Below are positions 1-9,079 of a stretch of DNA of 64,000 bases, one piece after another (position 1 is the stretch's first letter; each line of letters begins with the position of its first letter). The translations under genes and the position numbers were made by a program. Source of the stretch: Pyrobaculum islandicum DSM 4184 (GTDB lineage Archaea > Thermoproteota > Thermoprotei > Thermoproteales > Thermoproteaceae); the NCBI RefSeq assembly GCF_000015205.1, contig NC_008701.1, positions 372,001 through 436,000 of the forward strand, given 5' to 3'. The notes under the pieces are model-generated. The model did no database searches. It was not told where the DNA came from and saw only the letters and a program-made list of their open reading frames with translations.

Positions 1-207
1 ATTCTCGGCGGCAGAGTTGGAACAAGATGGGGGCATACAGAGCTTGCGCTTATATTAGCCAACGCGGCCGGGATACCTCCGGCTTTGGCTATAATAGAGG
101 CGTTAGGCGATTATCAAGAAGCTATGCCACTAGAAGAGGCTAAAGAGTTGGCATCTATACTGGGGATACCTCTTGTCACAAGTAGGGAAATTAGACCTTT
201 AGCTTAA
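1..207 (+). CDS. ribB: 3,4-dihydroxy-2-butanone 4-phosphate synthase, C-terminal fragment
   Basis: The first 68 codons of the window are open in frame 1 and end at TAA 205-207; the start lies outside the window. The peptide contains a GHTELAL motif followed by an alanine-rich helix, matching the conserved GHTEA region near the C terminus of RibB, which converts ribulose 5-phosphate to the four-carbon riboflavin precursor. The end (PLEEAKELASILGIP) also fits that family. No GTP cyclohydrolase II domain follows, so this is a stand-alone RibB rather than a RibBA fusion. A structured repeat begins 18 bases after the stop. Confidence 0.7.
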   Translation: MLGGRVGTRWGHTELALILANAAGIPPALAIIEALGDYQEAMPLEEAKELASILGIPLVTSREIRPLA

Positions 208-224
208 GTTCCACGACCCGTCTG

Positions 225-410
225 TCCCTAGGCCGTTATGCCTAGGGACTTTCTCCTTGCCCACGCCTTCACGGGCATCTATGATGCCTCCGGCGTGGGG
301 TCATCGGGCATGGGGCTGGACGGCGCGCGGCCCTCCGCGAGCGTCTTCGGAGCAGAGCCCCTCATTTAGGGAGGGGCGTGTACATGTATTTAAGTCTTCT
401 GCCTGTATTC
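225..410 (+). repeat. Structured repeat, copy A (hairpin plus about 160 bp conserved unit)
   Basis: A 9-bp hairpin (225-233 pairing with 240-248) is followed by a GC-rich stretch that closely matches 32040-32200. Shared blocks include TTTCTCCT, GCCC, GGCGTGGG, TCGGGCATGGGG, CAGAGCCCCTCATTT and TTTAAGTCTTCTG. The hairpin stems of the two copies differ in sequence but both pair perfectly. Indels between the copies shift all reading frames, so conserved coding is unlikely and the short reading frames here are probably not genes. It may be the end of an IS200/IS605-type element, or its guide-RNA-like segment, left after loss of the transposase gene. That assignment is an inference. Confidence 0.55.
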
Positions 411-529
411 ACAGCAACCGCTTCCTGCTCATGCGGGGTTTCCACCGCGGAAGTCTCGGCCGTTGTCTCTTTAATGTCACGTAATATACTCTATCTTTAC
501 TGTCTCAACCTTGGCTTATGTTCTTTGTT

Positions 530-955
530 TTATGGCTTAAAGTGTCTACGAAGTCTAAGCTTTATCTTTGTTAATTTAGTCTCCTTAACAAACTCGATAA
601 CATATGGAGCTAAACGTTTAACCTCACTTTTTGAAACTGTATACCAAACTGGACATGTCCTATCTATATCTACTTTCTCTCCGTCGAAAATAAGTGGATA
701 TAAACGACAGCCGATGGGCCTTATGTCGTATATCTTACACATCTTGGTGTCTGGGTCGTAGAATACACAGTGGCCATTCACGTTTTTCAGCCTATATACG
801 CCGTCGCGCTCCTCTGCAAAATCCTCTAACTTATAGCCCTTTGATGTTATCCGCAGTATATCTTCGACAAGGAGCTCCATTTCAGTACCTATACAACAGA
901 TGCCACATTTAATACAGCGAAATTTTACCTCAAACCAACTGGCGTCTTCCCACAT
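530..955 (-). CDS. YkgJ-type cysteine-cluster (putative zinc/iron-chelating) protein
   Basis: A 141-residue protein with a CxxCxxCC cluster at C14, C17, C20 and C21, and later cysteines in NGHCVF, KMCKIY and IGCRLYPL. This spacing is typical of the YkgJ/UPF0153 family, in which a second CxxxxxCxxY block follows the N-terminal cluster. The family is predicted to bind zinc or an iron-sulfur cluster; no reaction is firmly established. It is transcribed divergently from the geranylgeranyl reductase, across 57 bp holding an AT-rich box on each side. The ATG at 955 lies about 25 nt from the A/T tract, consistent with a leaderless transcript. Confidence 0.75.
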   Translation of the reverse strand: MWEDASWFEVKFRCIKCGICCIGTEMELLVEDILRITSKGYKLEDFAEERDGVYRLKNVNGHCVFYDPDTKMCKIYDIRPIGCRLYPLIFDGEKVDIDRTCPVWYTVSKSEVKRLAPYVIEFVKETKLTKIKLRLRRHFKP

Positions 956-1012
956 TGTTTACGACTCTCCAACAGTGGAAAAAATATTTTTTGAAATAAA
1001 AACAGCGACAAT

Positions 1013-2101
1013 GTGATATATGACGTTATAATAGTAGGAGCTGGGCCCGCCGGCTCTACGGCTGCGTTAATGGCAAGAAGACTCGGGCTAAAGACGTTGG
1101 TAATAGATAGGGCGCAACCGCCGCGCGAAAAGCCTTGTGGAGGGGGGCTAACGCCACGTACGTGGAAACTATTGGAGAGACTTGGCATAGAGTATCCTGT
1201 ATATGGCTCTTGTAAAAGTATAGAGACTAGAGCGGCAGGCTATCGCCATGTGTTAAAAAAAGAGCCTATACTTATCACCAGAAGGCCGGACTTCGATTAC
1301 GCCATACTTAAACAAAGCGGCGTAGATTTTATAAAAGACCATATATTAGGCGTAAGAGAGGGAGGTGTAGTTGGTAGAGCTGGCGAATACCAGGGCAGAG
1401 TTATAATAGGCGCCGACGGCTCGACAAGCGTAGTGGCAAAATCTATAGGCGTAAGAAATTTCCGCGGTGAGAAAAGCCACGCCATCGCATATGTGACAAT
1501 CGCCAAAGGGCCTACTTCCGATATATGTGTGATAGACTTTGACGCCGTGGTAAACAATACTGGGAGAGTTGGCTACGCTTGGATTTTCCCCTTAGACCAA
1601 GGCGCTAATATCGGCGCAGGTGTGGGGTGGGGTAAATGGCTAGACCTCAGAAAGTTGGTTGTTGAATATGCAGAGAAAGAAGGCTATAAGCCAGGCCCAG
1701 TACTAGGCCACCCAATATCTCTAGGCTACATAGCCGGCTTGGGGAGGCGAAATGTAATACTTGCAGGAGAGGCGGCGGGTTTTGTCGACGCCACAACAGG
1801 AGAAGGCATCTATTACGCTATAGCAACTGGAGCCTTGGCAGCAGTAGCGGCATATACTGCGCTTAAGATATATGGCAATGAGAAATGGACTTTTGACATA
1901 TATAGCGAACTAGCTAAGCCATATGTAGAAGAAGTTAAAAAGACAAGATGGCTTTCACATATGGCGAGAACCCTCGGCGCAAGGAGATGGGTAGTTAAAC
2001 TATTAGGTAGGCGGTTGGTTGAGTTATATTCGAGAGTGTACACAGGCGAAGCAACCTATAGCCTAACGCTAAAACCTGTGGAAAGACGGCTAAAGCTCTA
2101 A
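1013..2101 (+). CDS. Geranylgeranyl reductase family FAD-dependent oxidoreductase
   Basis: A 362-residue flavoprotein. The N terminus has the Rossmann FAD motif GAGPAG (residues 9-14), then CGGGLTPR near 42-49, a hallmark of archaeal geranylgeranyl reductases. The second FAD-binding block ([19 protein letters not shown]) lies near residues 250-270. Members saturate the geranylgeranyl chains of archaeal membrane lipids or related isoprenoids; which substrate this copy uses cannot be read from sequence. The start is GTG at 1013, which places the FAD motif correctly. The 3' end overlaps the convergent nicotinate phosphoribosyltransferase gene by 12 bp. Confidence 0.85.
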   Translation: MIYDVIIVGAGPAGSTAALMARRLGLKTLVIDRAQPPREKPCGGGLTPRTWKLLERLGIEYPVYGSCKSIETRAAGYRHVLKKEPILITRRPDFDYAILKQSGVDFIKDHILGVREGGVVGRAGEYQGRVIIGADGSTSVVAKSIGVRNFRGEKSHAIAYVTIAKGPTSDICVIDFDAVVNNTGRVGYAWIFPLDQGANIGAGVGWGKWLDLRKLVVEYAEKEGYKPGPVLGHPISLGYIAGLGRRNVILAGEAAGFVDATTGEGIYYAIATGALAAVAAYTALKIYGNEKWTFDIYSELAKPYVEEVKKTRWLSHMARTLGARRWVVKLLGRRLVELYSRVYTGEATYSLTLKPVERRLKL

Positions 2102-3250
2102 TTCTTTCAACTGTCTCAACACATACTCCCTAATCTCTATATCGCTGGGGATACCTCTCATAAGTTTTCCATCTTCTATCCACTTAATTAATAGAGGTTC
2201 TCCACATGGCGGCGGCTCATCCCACCGCACAACTACATGTCTAGACCCACACTTATATATCTGCTTAAAACCAGGGAGTTTGCCCCTTTTGGTAATTGGA
2301 ACCCACCTCCCCTCTACCTCAACCTCCACAATATCCATAGATAAGTCTACAGAAGGCGGAAAGGCGATTGATGTGCCGACACCAAATCCATCAGCTACAT
2401 CTCTTAACATCGCTATCTGAGACTCGTCTAACCCTCCGCTGACGAAAATCTTGACATCTTTATACCCATGTAGGTCTAGAGTCCACCTCACCTCCTCTAC
2501 AATACGCCTTATGTTCCCACGTCTGCTACCCGGCGTGTCTAACCTAACGCCATAGAGCCGGTTTCCCAACAACCTAGCGGCTATCAAGGCCTCCTCTCTC
2601 TCGTCTAAAAACGTGTCTACAAGTATAATACGGGGTACGTCTTGAGGCATTGTCTTATCAAACCATAGCCAAGCAAGTGTGTGATCTCCCATCAACGCCC
2701 TAAAGATTATCATTAGGGCGTGGGGCATTGTGCCCGACGGTTTGATTCCAATCATTTCAGCCCCTAGTACTGTAGCCACGCCGTCGCAACCGCCTATATA
2801 GGCGGCTCGGTCGGCCATAGGTTGAACAGCTGGATGCAAAGCTCTGGCGCCAAAGAAAAGACATGTTTTATCGCCAGCTAATTTCTTAATACGCGCAGCT
2901 TTAGTAGATATACTTGAGTAATGACGTAAAATTCCTAAAATTGCCGTCTCTAATATTGCAAACTCTAAATATGGGCCCTCTATTACCATTACAGGCTCGT
3001 TTTCATAAAAGGCCGTCCCCTCCGGCAGAGCGTATACAGTGACCTTTCTATTTTTTAACAACTCTAGAACCTCCTTTAAGCCAGTAAACAACGCCCATTT
3101 ATACCCCCTTGGGAGAGACGCTACGTGAAACTCGGCTCTTACTCTTACGTCAGAAAGACCGGCGTTTTTTAAAACTTCAACTGTCCTGAGAAAATATACA
3201 TCTGCAGTCCTACCCAACGAAATGTCTTGAGGAGAAGCTACATGAAACAT
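2090..3250 (-). CDS. pncB: Nicotinate phosphoribosyltransferase-like protein
   Basis: A 386-residue protein opening with [13 protein letters not shown] and DVYFLRT, the usual start of archaeal NAPRTases. Later motifs include [13 protein letters not shown] and [10 protein letters not shown], and a barrel with [15 protein letters not shown] and VSGGLDES. The enzyme makes nicotinate mononucleotide from nicotinate and PRPP for NAD salvage. The C terminus holds spaced cysteines (YKCGSRH, PPPCGEP) that could form a small zinc site. A nicotinamidase-like gene at 28802-29407 could supply its substrate, though it is not linked. Only 14 bp separate its ATG from the divergent XPD start, so the promoters must lie inside the opposing coding regions. 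Confidence 0.82.
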   Translation of the reverse strand: MFHVASPQDISLGRTADVYFLRTVEVLKNAGLSDVRVRAEFHVASLPRGYKWALFTGLKEVLELLKNRKVTVYALPEGTAFYENEPVMVIEGPYLEFAILETAILGILRHYSSISTKAARIKKLAGDKTCLFFGARALHPAVQPMADRAAYIGGCDGVATVLGAEMIGIKPSGTMPHALMIIFRALMGDHTLAWLWFDKTMPQDVPRIILVDTFLDEREEALIAARLLGNRLYGVRLDTPGSRRGNIRRIVEEVRWTLDLHGYKDVKIFVSGGLDESQIAMLRDVADGFGVGTSIAFPPSVDLSMDIVEVEVEGRWVPITKRGKLPGFKQIYKCGSRHVVVRWDEPPPCGEPLLIKWIEDGKLMRGIPSDIEIREYVLRQLKELEL

Positions 3251-3264
3251 TAAAGATAAAGGTA

Positions 3265-5025
3265 TTGCCGAGTTTTAAAACTGTGGAGCTTTTTCCATAT
3301 GAGGAATTTAGGCCTTACCAACGTGAGATCTATGAGAAAACATACACTACCTTACTTACTGGGGGGACTCTTTTAATTAATGCACCTACAGGTCTTGGCA
3401 AAACAGCCGCAGTTATAAGCGCCGCGGCGAAATATATCTTAGAAACCGGCGGCGTAGTACACTATACAGTTAGAACAAGGACAGAGCTAGAGCCCCCCGT
3501 GAGAGAGTTGGCAAATATAATGAGGCGGGGAGTGGAGTTAGACTATGTAGTTATCAAGAGTAGACAAGACATGTGTTGTTACCAACAACTGAAGAAGCTC
3601 GACTACTTAGAGTTTCTGGCAGAGTGTAATCTCCTCAAAAGTATGGACAAATGTGTATACTATCCGCCAAGAGATGTAAGCATTCCCTTAAAAAACGTCT
3701 CGGCCTACATAAAGTTTCTCTGTACTGCATATAGTTGTCCTTATGAATATGCAAAAGCTAGGCTAAATCGTGCAAAACTCATAATTTCTACCTATTACTA
3801 TATACTGGGACGAGAACATATAGATCTAAAAGATAGAGCTGTAATAATAGATGAGGCACACTCTATATTTGATGCAGTAATACATTTATATACAGTTAAA
3901 GTATCGGAAACAGATGTTAAATCCGCATATAGAGAGGCGAAAAAATACGGCTTTTTAGAAGAAGCTAGCAAAATATATGCCTTACTCACATTTATTAGAA
4001 AAATGTCGGGCGTTGTAGATTTAGGAGATCTCCTAGGCATCGTCGAAGATTTAGACCTAGAAAACGCCATATGGGAAATTATAAAGAAGAAAACAGATGA
4101 GAAGATAAATCCATATACGCCGTTGATACTACTTAGAGAGTTAAAAAATGCGTTGAAAAGCAGAATAAAATACTTCTCTGAGATACGCGGCGAAGATGCC
4201 ACAAAAGTTTTAGTTCTCCAACCGCTTGACCCCACGTCGTTAGTAAAAGAAAAGCTAAAAGAGGCAAAAAGCGTTATTTACATAAGTGGGACATTGCCGA
4301 TATCGCTTTTTTCTACAACTCTAGGTCTGATAAAATACAGCCATATAGATATATCATTTAGTGAGTATATCCCACGTCAAAACTATCTATCGATAGTAGA
4401 TTTGGGCGTTACGACAAAATTTACAGAAAGGAGCGAGGATATGTACGTCAAAATAGCGCAGAGAATAGCCGATATAATCAACATATCTCCCGGAGGGGTC
4501 TTGGCGGTGTTTCCTTCATATGAGGTATTAAAAGGCGTTAGGAAGTACCTGAGTATTTCAATACCACATTGGTACGAGGGGAGCCAGGAGGTGGATTTAC
4601 ATAATCTCCCAGATAGATTTTTCATAGGGGCAGTGGCCAGAGGTAGATATGCAGAAGGCGTTGAGTATGTACGAGACGGAAAGAACCTCCTCAGTACAGT
4701 AGCAGTAGTCGGAGTACCATATCCTGAGCCGTCGCCATATTTAGAAAAAAGAGTAGAGTCATTAAGGCCACGTCTGGGAGAAAAAGCGTGGAACTCTGTG
4801 TACCTCTATTATGCAATTATCGCCGTTAGACAAGCAATAGGCCGGCTATTTAGAGGACCTGGAGATAGAGGCGTATTGATATTTTTAGATAGACGCTATG
4901 CCGAACCAGACATATGGAGTAGTCTTTCAGATATATTAAGCGGTTCTCTAATAGTAAACGAGCTAGGCGAGGCCAAAGAGAATATTATACACTTCTTCAC
5001 CTCCGTGTTAAAAGTCGCCAAATAG
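3265..5025 (+). CDS. xpd: XPD/Rad3-type superfamily 2 DNA helicase (Fe-S)
   Basis: A 586-residue helicase. Walker A is APTGLGKT (40-47) and the DEAH box is at 196-199. Between them lies a cysteine-rich insert (C104, C105, C121, C130, C153, C158) that would hold the 4Fe-4S cluster typical of XPD. The C-terminal half has the helicase domain 2 motif [15 protein letters not shown], with conserved Q and R residues. XPD is a 5'-3' helicase implicated in nucleotide excision repair. The TTG at 3265 gives [19 protein letters not shown]; an in-frame GTG at 3283 (MELFPYEEF) is a credible alternative. The 3' end overlaps the convergent proline-rich protein gene by 29 bp. Confidence 0.88.
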   Translation: MPSFKTVELFPYEEFRPYQREIYEKTYTTLLTGGTLLINAPTGLGKTAAVISAAAKYILETGGVVHYTVRTRTELEPPVRELANIMRRGVELDYVVIKSRQDMCCYQQLKKLDYLEFLAECNLLKSMDKCVYYPPRDVSIPLKNVSAYIKFLCTAYSCPYEYAKARLNRAKLIISTYYYILGREHIDLKDRAVIIDEAHSIFDAVIHLYTVKVSETDVKSAYREAKKYGFLEEASKIYALLTFIRKMSGVVDLGDLLGIVEDLDLENAIWEIIKKKTDEKINPYTPLILLRELKNALKSRIKYFSEIRGEDATKVLVLQPLDPTSLVKEKLKEAKSVIYISGTLPISLFSTTLGLIKYSHIDISFSEYIPRQNYLSIVDLGVTTKFTERSEDMYVKIAQRIADIINISPGGVLAVFPSYEVLKGVRKYLSISIPHWYEGSQEVDLHNLPDRFFIGAVARGRYAEGVEYVRDGKNLLSTVAVVGVPYPEPSPYLEKRVESLRPRLGEKAWNSVYLYYAIIAVRQAIGRLFRGPGDRGVLIFLDRRYAEPDIWSSLSDILSGSLIVNELGEAKENIIHFFTSVLKVAK

Positions 5026-5455
5026 CTACAGCAATTATAATAATCGCAGCATTTGTGCCGGCTATTGAAATAGCGAGTAAAGAAATACCCAAAGTCTCAT
5101 TAAATACTGAGAATACGGCAGTGATGACACCCATTAACGCCGCCACCATTGCAATAATTATACCAACGAGGGGGAGCGGCTGAGTCTTCTCTGCCTGCTT
5201 CAAAGGTCTCTTAGTTATCTGCGTCTCTTGTTGGGGGGCCAACGGCGGAGGAGGCGGAGGGGGGGTCGTTCTCTGAGTTCTAACAGTAGCTGATGGCATT
5301 GGATAGCCCGGCGGAGGAGGCGGCGGCGGGATTGGCTGTTGATACTGTATAGGCGGGGGAGGCGGAGGAGGAGGTGGTATTGGCTGCACAGGAGGTGGCC
5401 GTGGCGGAGGTGGTCTTCTAAGCGGCTTCTCTTGCTCCTTATCATCTACGGCCAT
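4997..5455 (-). CDS. Proline-rich protein with C-terminal membrane segments
   Basis: A 152-residue protein with two parts. Residues 1-90 are dominated by runs of proline with glutamine and arginine ([18 protein letters not shown]). Residues 95-148 form two predicted transmembrane helices (LPLVGIIIAMVAALMGVITA, and a second ending [12 protein letters not shown]). It probably anchors in the cytoplasmic membrane with an extended proline-rich arm. I do not recognise a named family. The DNA of the arm is a purine/pyrimidine-biased, low-complexity run prone to length variation. It lies between XPD (overlapping) and the topoisomerase, with no obvious functional link to either. Confidence 0.6.
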   Translation of the reverse strand: MAVDDKEQEKPLRRPPPPRPPPVQPIPPPPPPPPPIQYQQPIPPPPPPPGYPMPSATVRTQRTTPPPPPPPLAPQQETQITKRPLKQAEKTQPLPLVGIIIAMVAALMGVITAVFSVFNETLGISLLAISIAGTNAAIIIIAVAIWRLLTRR

Positions 5456-5523
5456 ACGTTCCCCTATGTCTCATTATATAAATGTTTCTACAACTGCTTA
5501 AATACGCCAACGCGTCTTGATAT

Positions 5524-7338
5524 GTGATTTTGATTGTTGCTGAAAAGAGGTCTGTAGCTCAAGCAATCGCCAGATATCTAGGGGGGACGTATAAAGTGGA
5601 AAAAATCTATGGAGTATCTGCCTATAGGTTTCTATATGGCAATAGAGAGGCCGTGGCGCTTGGCCTCAGCGGCCATATCATGGACTACGATTTTACAGCT
5701 AGACAAAACGTGTGGAGTTGGCTACCTCCAGAAGAGCTCTTTAAGACAAGCCCCATACTTGTCCTCCGAGAAGAGGCTATTAAATACGTAAGAGCGCTTA
5801 GATCTCTAGCTCGTAAAGCCGAAGAAGTCTACCTAGCTCTTGATGCCGATTCAGAAGGCGAAGCAATATCATATGAGGTTGCACTAGTGGTAAGACTTGT
5901 AAATAAAAATGTAAAGATATACAGAGTACGTTTCAATGCTGTCACATATAAAGATATAAAAATAGCATTTCAAAATCCGACAAAACTCGATTTAAAACAG
6001 GTAGAGAAAGTTTTTTCAAGAATGCAAATAGATCTAACACTTGGTGCTGTATTTACGAGATTTCTAACTCTGACTGTGAGAGATTTGTTAGAGAAAGGCC
6101 AATTCTTGAGCTACGGCCCTTGTCAAACCCCCGTTCTCGGCATAGTCGTCACCAGAGAGCTACAACGGAGAAACTTCAAGCCTGAGAAATACTATGTAAT
6201 TAAGGCCGTCGTTGAAATAAGAGGCTATAAAATCGAGATGTCAGCTGATGTTAGATTTAAAACTAGGAAAGAGGCCGAGGCCGTTGCGACTACAATTAAA
6301 CGCGGTGTTGTAAAAGCCGCCATATATAGACCACATTATATACAACCTCCCGAACCTCTAGAAACCGTAGAATTAGAAAGGAGAGCAAGCAGATGGCTTG
6401 GGATAAACTCCAAGAAAACTCTCGACATAGCCGAAGAGCTCTACCGCGCGGGGTATATATCATACCCTAGGACAGAGACAACTATATATCCACCAACGTT
6501 AAATTTACGAGAGATTTTACAAGAGTTAATAAGGGGAGAGCATAGCCGGTATGTAGAAGAGCTTCTACTACGTGGTTTCAGGCCTACTAGAGGAGATTCA
6601 GACGATGGGGCACATCCGCCCATCTATCCAACAAAAGGAGCTACAAAAAGCGAGATATATAAGACCTTTGGAAAAATAGGCGATAACGCTTGGGCAATTT
6701 ACGACTTTGTAGTACGTCACTTTTTGGCCACTTTAAGCCCGCCGGCGCAAGTTGAAAAACAAAAGATTGTCGTAGATTTTGGAAAAATACAGCTTGAGGT
6801 AGAGGGCCAGAGGACAATAGACGAGGGCTACTGGAGGATATACCCCTGGGAGAGACAATCTGATAGGCCTCTTCCACGTGTATATGTCGGCGACGAAGTA
6901 CATGCAATTAAAGTGGAGGTAGTGGAGCGAGAAACCGAGCCCCCTCCGCCGATGTCAGAATCCGAGCTACTCGCCTTAATGAAGAAATATGGCATAGGCA
7001 CAGACGCCACAATGCAAGACCACATCTATACCAATATAAAGAGAGGTTATATGAAGCTCCAAAAGGGTAAATGCATACCTACAAAACTCGGGGAGACTCT
7101 GGCAATAACGTTGTTTCAATATACGCCGGAGCTTATAGAGCCCACAGTACGCGCCAGAATAGAAAGAGCCATACAGGGCATTGTTAAAAACGGCATTTCT
7201 CCCAACAGGTTAATTCAGGAGATAAAATCTGAATTTGAGAAGTATTACAATGATCTCAAGAAACATAGAGATGAAATAAGAAGAGCCCTAGAAACGGTTT
7301 TAAACTCTAAAGCTAGGGAAAGGAGTGGAACATATTGA
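5524..7338 (+). CDS. topA: Type IA DNA topoisomerase
   Basis: A 604-residue enzyme. The TOPRIM domain shows E7 and the acidic triad D107-A-D109-S-E111 (ALDADSEGE). The catalytic tyrosine is Y314 in ISYPRTET. A conserved GIGTDATM-like loop occurs near residue 490. Type IA enzymes relax negative supercoils and resolve single-strand links through a 5'-phosphotyrosine. No C-terminal zinc fingers and no reverse-gyrase helicase domain are present, so it resembles compact archaeal TopA/Top3. The start is GTG at 5524. It overlaps the following dph2 gene by 14 bp, suggesting one transcript. Confidence 0.9.
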   Translation: MILIVAEKRSVAQAIARYLGGTYKVEKIYGVSAYRFLYGNREAVALGLSGHIMDYDFTARQNVWSWLPPEELFKTSPILVLREEAIKYVRALRSLARKAEEVYLALDADSEGEAISYEVALVVRLVNKNVKIYRVRFNAVTYKDIKIAFQNPTKLDLKQVEKVFSRMQIDLTLGAVFTRFLTLTVRDLLEKGQFLSYGPCQTPVLGIVVTRELQRRNFKPEKYYVIKAVVEIRGYKIEMSADVRFKTRKEAEAVATTIKRGVVKAAIYRPHYIQPPEPLETVELERRASRWLGINSKKTLDIAEELYRAGYISYPRTETTIYPPTLNLREILQELIRGEHSRYVEELLLRGFRPTRGDSDDGAHPPIYPTKGATKSEIYKTFGKIGDNAWAIYDFVVRHFLATLSPPAQVEKQKIVVDFGKIQLEVEGQRTIDEGYWRIYPWERQSDRPLPRVYVGDEVHAIKVEVVERETEPPPPMSESELLALMKKYGIGTDATMQDHIYTNIKRGYMKLQKGKCIPTKLGETLAITLFQYTPELIEPTVRARIERAIQGIVKNGISPNRLIQEIKSEFEKYYNDLKKHRDEIRRALETVLNSKARERSGTY

Positions 7339-8236
7339 GGTACACCCTTTTGTATGGAAGGCGGGGCCAGACACGTTAATAGAGGCCCCACCAGGTTTTA
7401 AATGGGTGGCGATGGAAATAGCCCGTAAGACTGGGGCGACGGTATCTGGTAGACCGGTATGGGGTGCGTGCGACATAAGACCAGACCCACGCTTTAGGAA
7501 GATATTCCACTTGGGACATAGCGTGCCCCCCAATGTAGCTTATCTCCTACAGAAAAATCTCGGCGGCGAAATAGAGAGAGTAGAACAAGACTTTTACAGA
7601 TTTAAAACCGACGGTACAGAGATTTACTTCATTCCTGTGTACTACAAGCCGCCTCCAGATCTCCCGAGGCTTGAGAAAGTGGGAAAGATATACTTCCCCC
7701 TGCCCTATAGGAAAATAGCAGAGGTAATACACAAAGAGACAGGGTTTCCTATTGCTAGAGACCCCGTCACGGGATGTTGGGTGGGAGAGCAACCTGGCGA
7801 CGTAGCATATGTAGTGTCCACAGGGCTTTTCTACCCGCTTACGTTGAAATTCTTCTACCCAGATACAACAGTTTATCTAGTAGATCCATTTCGCAGAGAG
7901 GTCAAAGATATTGAGCCAGAGTTTATGAGATTGATAAAACTGAAGGCACGCGCGCATATATCTACGCCAAAGCGTGTCGCCGTGTTGTTAACTACGAAGC
8001 CAGGCCAAAGACAAGATGACAAAGCTTTGGAACTCTCGTCGCGGGGACTAGTTATGGTACTACTAGATGAGATCTCCCCGGAATATATTGACGATTTACA
8101 ATTTGACCTAGTTGTAAATACCGCATGCCCACGTATAGGTATAGATGACATAGATAGAATCAAAACACCGATTTTGAACTACTATGAATATAAAAGAGGC
8201 GTCATTGATCCAAGACTTTCAATTAAGCTTATATAA
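7325..8236 (+). CDS. dph2: 2-(3-amino-3-carboxypropyl)histidine synthase (diphthamide synthesis)
   Basis: A 303-residue protein with three well-spaced cysteines, C49 (VWGACDIR), C151 (VTGCWVG) and C268 (VNTACPRIG). These match the three ligands of the unusual radical 4Fe-4S cluster in archaeal Dph2. The enzyme moves the aminocarboxypropyl group of S-adenosylmethionine to a histidine of elongation factor 2, the first step of diphthamide formation. The target, EF-2, is not in the window. The GTG start at 7325 overlaps the topoisomerase stop, implying coupled expression. Confidence 0.87.
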   Translation: MEHIEVHPFVWKAGPDTLIEAPPGFKWVAMEIARKTGATVSGRPVWGACDIRPDPRFRKIFHLGHSVPPNVAYLLQKNLGGEIERVEQDFYRFKTDGTEIYFIPVYYKPPPDLPRLEKVGKIYFPLPYRKIAEVIHKETGFPIARDPVTGCWVGEQPGDVAYVVSTGLFYPLTLKFFYPDTTVYLVDPFRREVKDIEPEFMRLIKLKARAHISTPKRVAVLLTTKPGQRQDDKALELSSRGLVMVLLDEISPEYIDDLQFDLVVNTACPRIGIDDIDRIKTPILNYYEYKRGVIDPRLSIKLI

Positions 8237-8300
8237 CAGAGAGAAGAGAAAGCCTCATAAACCGATTAATAGATAAAAAACTTGATATAAATACTATTCG

Positions 8301-8603
8301 GTGAAGTTTAAATGTCCAGTATGTGGGAAAGAGGTAAACCTAGAACCCAGATTGGAAGGAGAGCCAATAGGCGGTCTATATGAGGTAATAGTACAACACG
8401 AAAGACATTTCGTAAAGGTGTATATAGACAAAAGTGGTTTTATAAGACGAGTTTTCCCAATAGAACATCTCGTTATAATAGATCCTCCGCAATACACTAT
8501 ATATATATACGAAGATAGAGCGGAAATAATAGATCACACCGGAAACATATACATAACAGACTCAGACTATTTATTAAGTGTCGTAAAAAAGATAATAAAG
8601 TAA
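8301..8603 (+). CDS. Small zinc-ribbon hypothetical protein
   Basis: A 100-residue protein of unknown function. Residues 1-10 give one CPVCG knuckle (C5, C8) but I see no second CxxC pair, so a metal site would need a partner or dimer. The rest is charged and beta-rich with several tyrosines (YTIYIYEDRAEIID). GTG at 8301 is chosen because it puts the knuckle at the N terminus. It stands alone, 64 bp after dph2 and before a relic-filled gap. Codon use resembles its core neighbours, so it is probably a real lineage-specific gene. Confidence 0.6.
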   Translation: MKFKCPVCGKEVNLEPRLEGEPIGGLYEVIVQHERHFVKVYIDKSGFIRRVFPIEHLVIIDPPQYTIYIYEDRAEIIDHTGNIYITDSDYLLSVVKKIIK

Positions 8604-8640
8604 TCAATATAGTACAGTCATAGATAGCCCCCTTGCGACG

Positions 8641-8940
8641 CCGGTCCTCCCGGGAGGGCTCGCCCAAAGTCGAGGGCCCTGGGCAAGAGAGTCTGGGCCA
8701 CTGGGGTCTGGTAACGGCCCCCTCGGTGGTGAGCTTGGGCCCCTCTTGCCTCGTGACTTCCTTAAGCGATCTCTCGACGTTCTCCTCGACAGCCAACTGC
8801 ATTCTCGTCACGAGGTCTAGGATTTCCGGTCTCTCTTCGACAAGACGCCATGGTATCTTTAGATTCCGTAGACGTACATGGCTATGTCTAGTGGCAGAGT
8901 CGAAATTTCTGTTGGTTATGAAGACTACAGGAGACCACAC
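8641..8940 (-). pseudogene. Relic of a repeated Thermoproteales protein family (DUF3782-like)
   Basis: Read on the minus strand from GTG 8940, about 100 residues look like protein: IPWRLVEERPEILDLVTRM, then QLAVEENVERSLKEVTRQ and LTTEGAV. The rest of the frame degenerates into low-quality sequence running into the preceding gene. The same motif string (LD-VTR--LAVE--V-R-L-K, then LTTEE) recurs at 11124-11260. From memory it resembles the N terminus of DUF3782-type proteins, some with a PD-(D/E)XK-like domain; that is unverified. The remainder of the 8604-9079 gap holds GC-rich palindromic sequence around 8650-8720 and no other gene that I can support. Confidence 0.45.
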
Positions 8941-9079
8941 TAAAAGTTATAATATCAGCTTCAATTAGGCGTAGCCGTATGCTCGGATATTCTGTAAGGT
9001 AATCGAAAGAGTGGAGACGCGTCTCTCCCACGCCACATTTTAGCTCTCAGGCTTAAATTGTGGCGCCGGGATTAACTAC

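Noticed and set aside
257-484. Open frame inside repeat copy A, 75 codons
   Set aside because: The homologous copy at 32020-32330 has indels that break this frame; conservation is in structure and nucleotides, not in protein.
8497-8640. Continuation of the minus-strand frame from the 8641-8940 relic
   Set aside because: It overlaps the 8301-8603 gene antisense and the peptide becomes cysteine/leucine noise without family resemblance.
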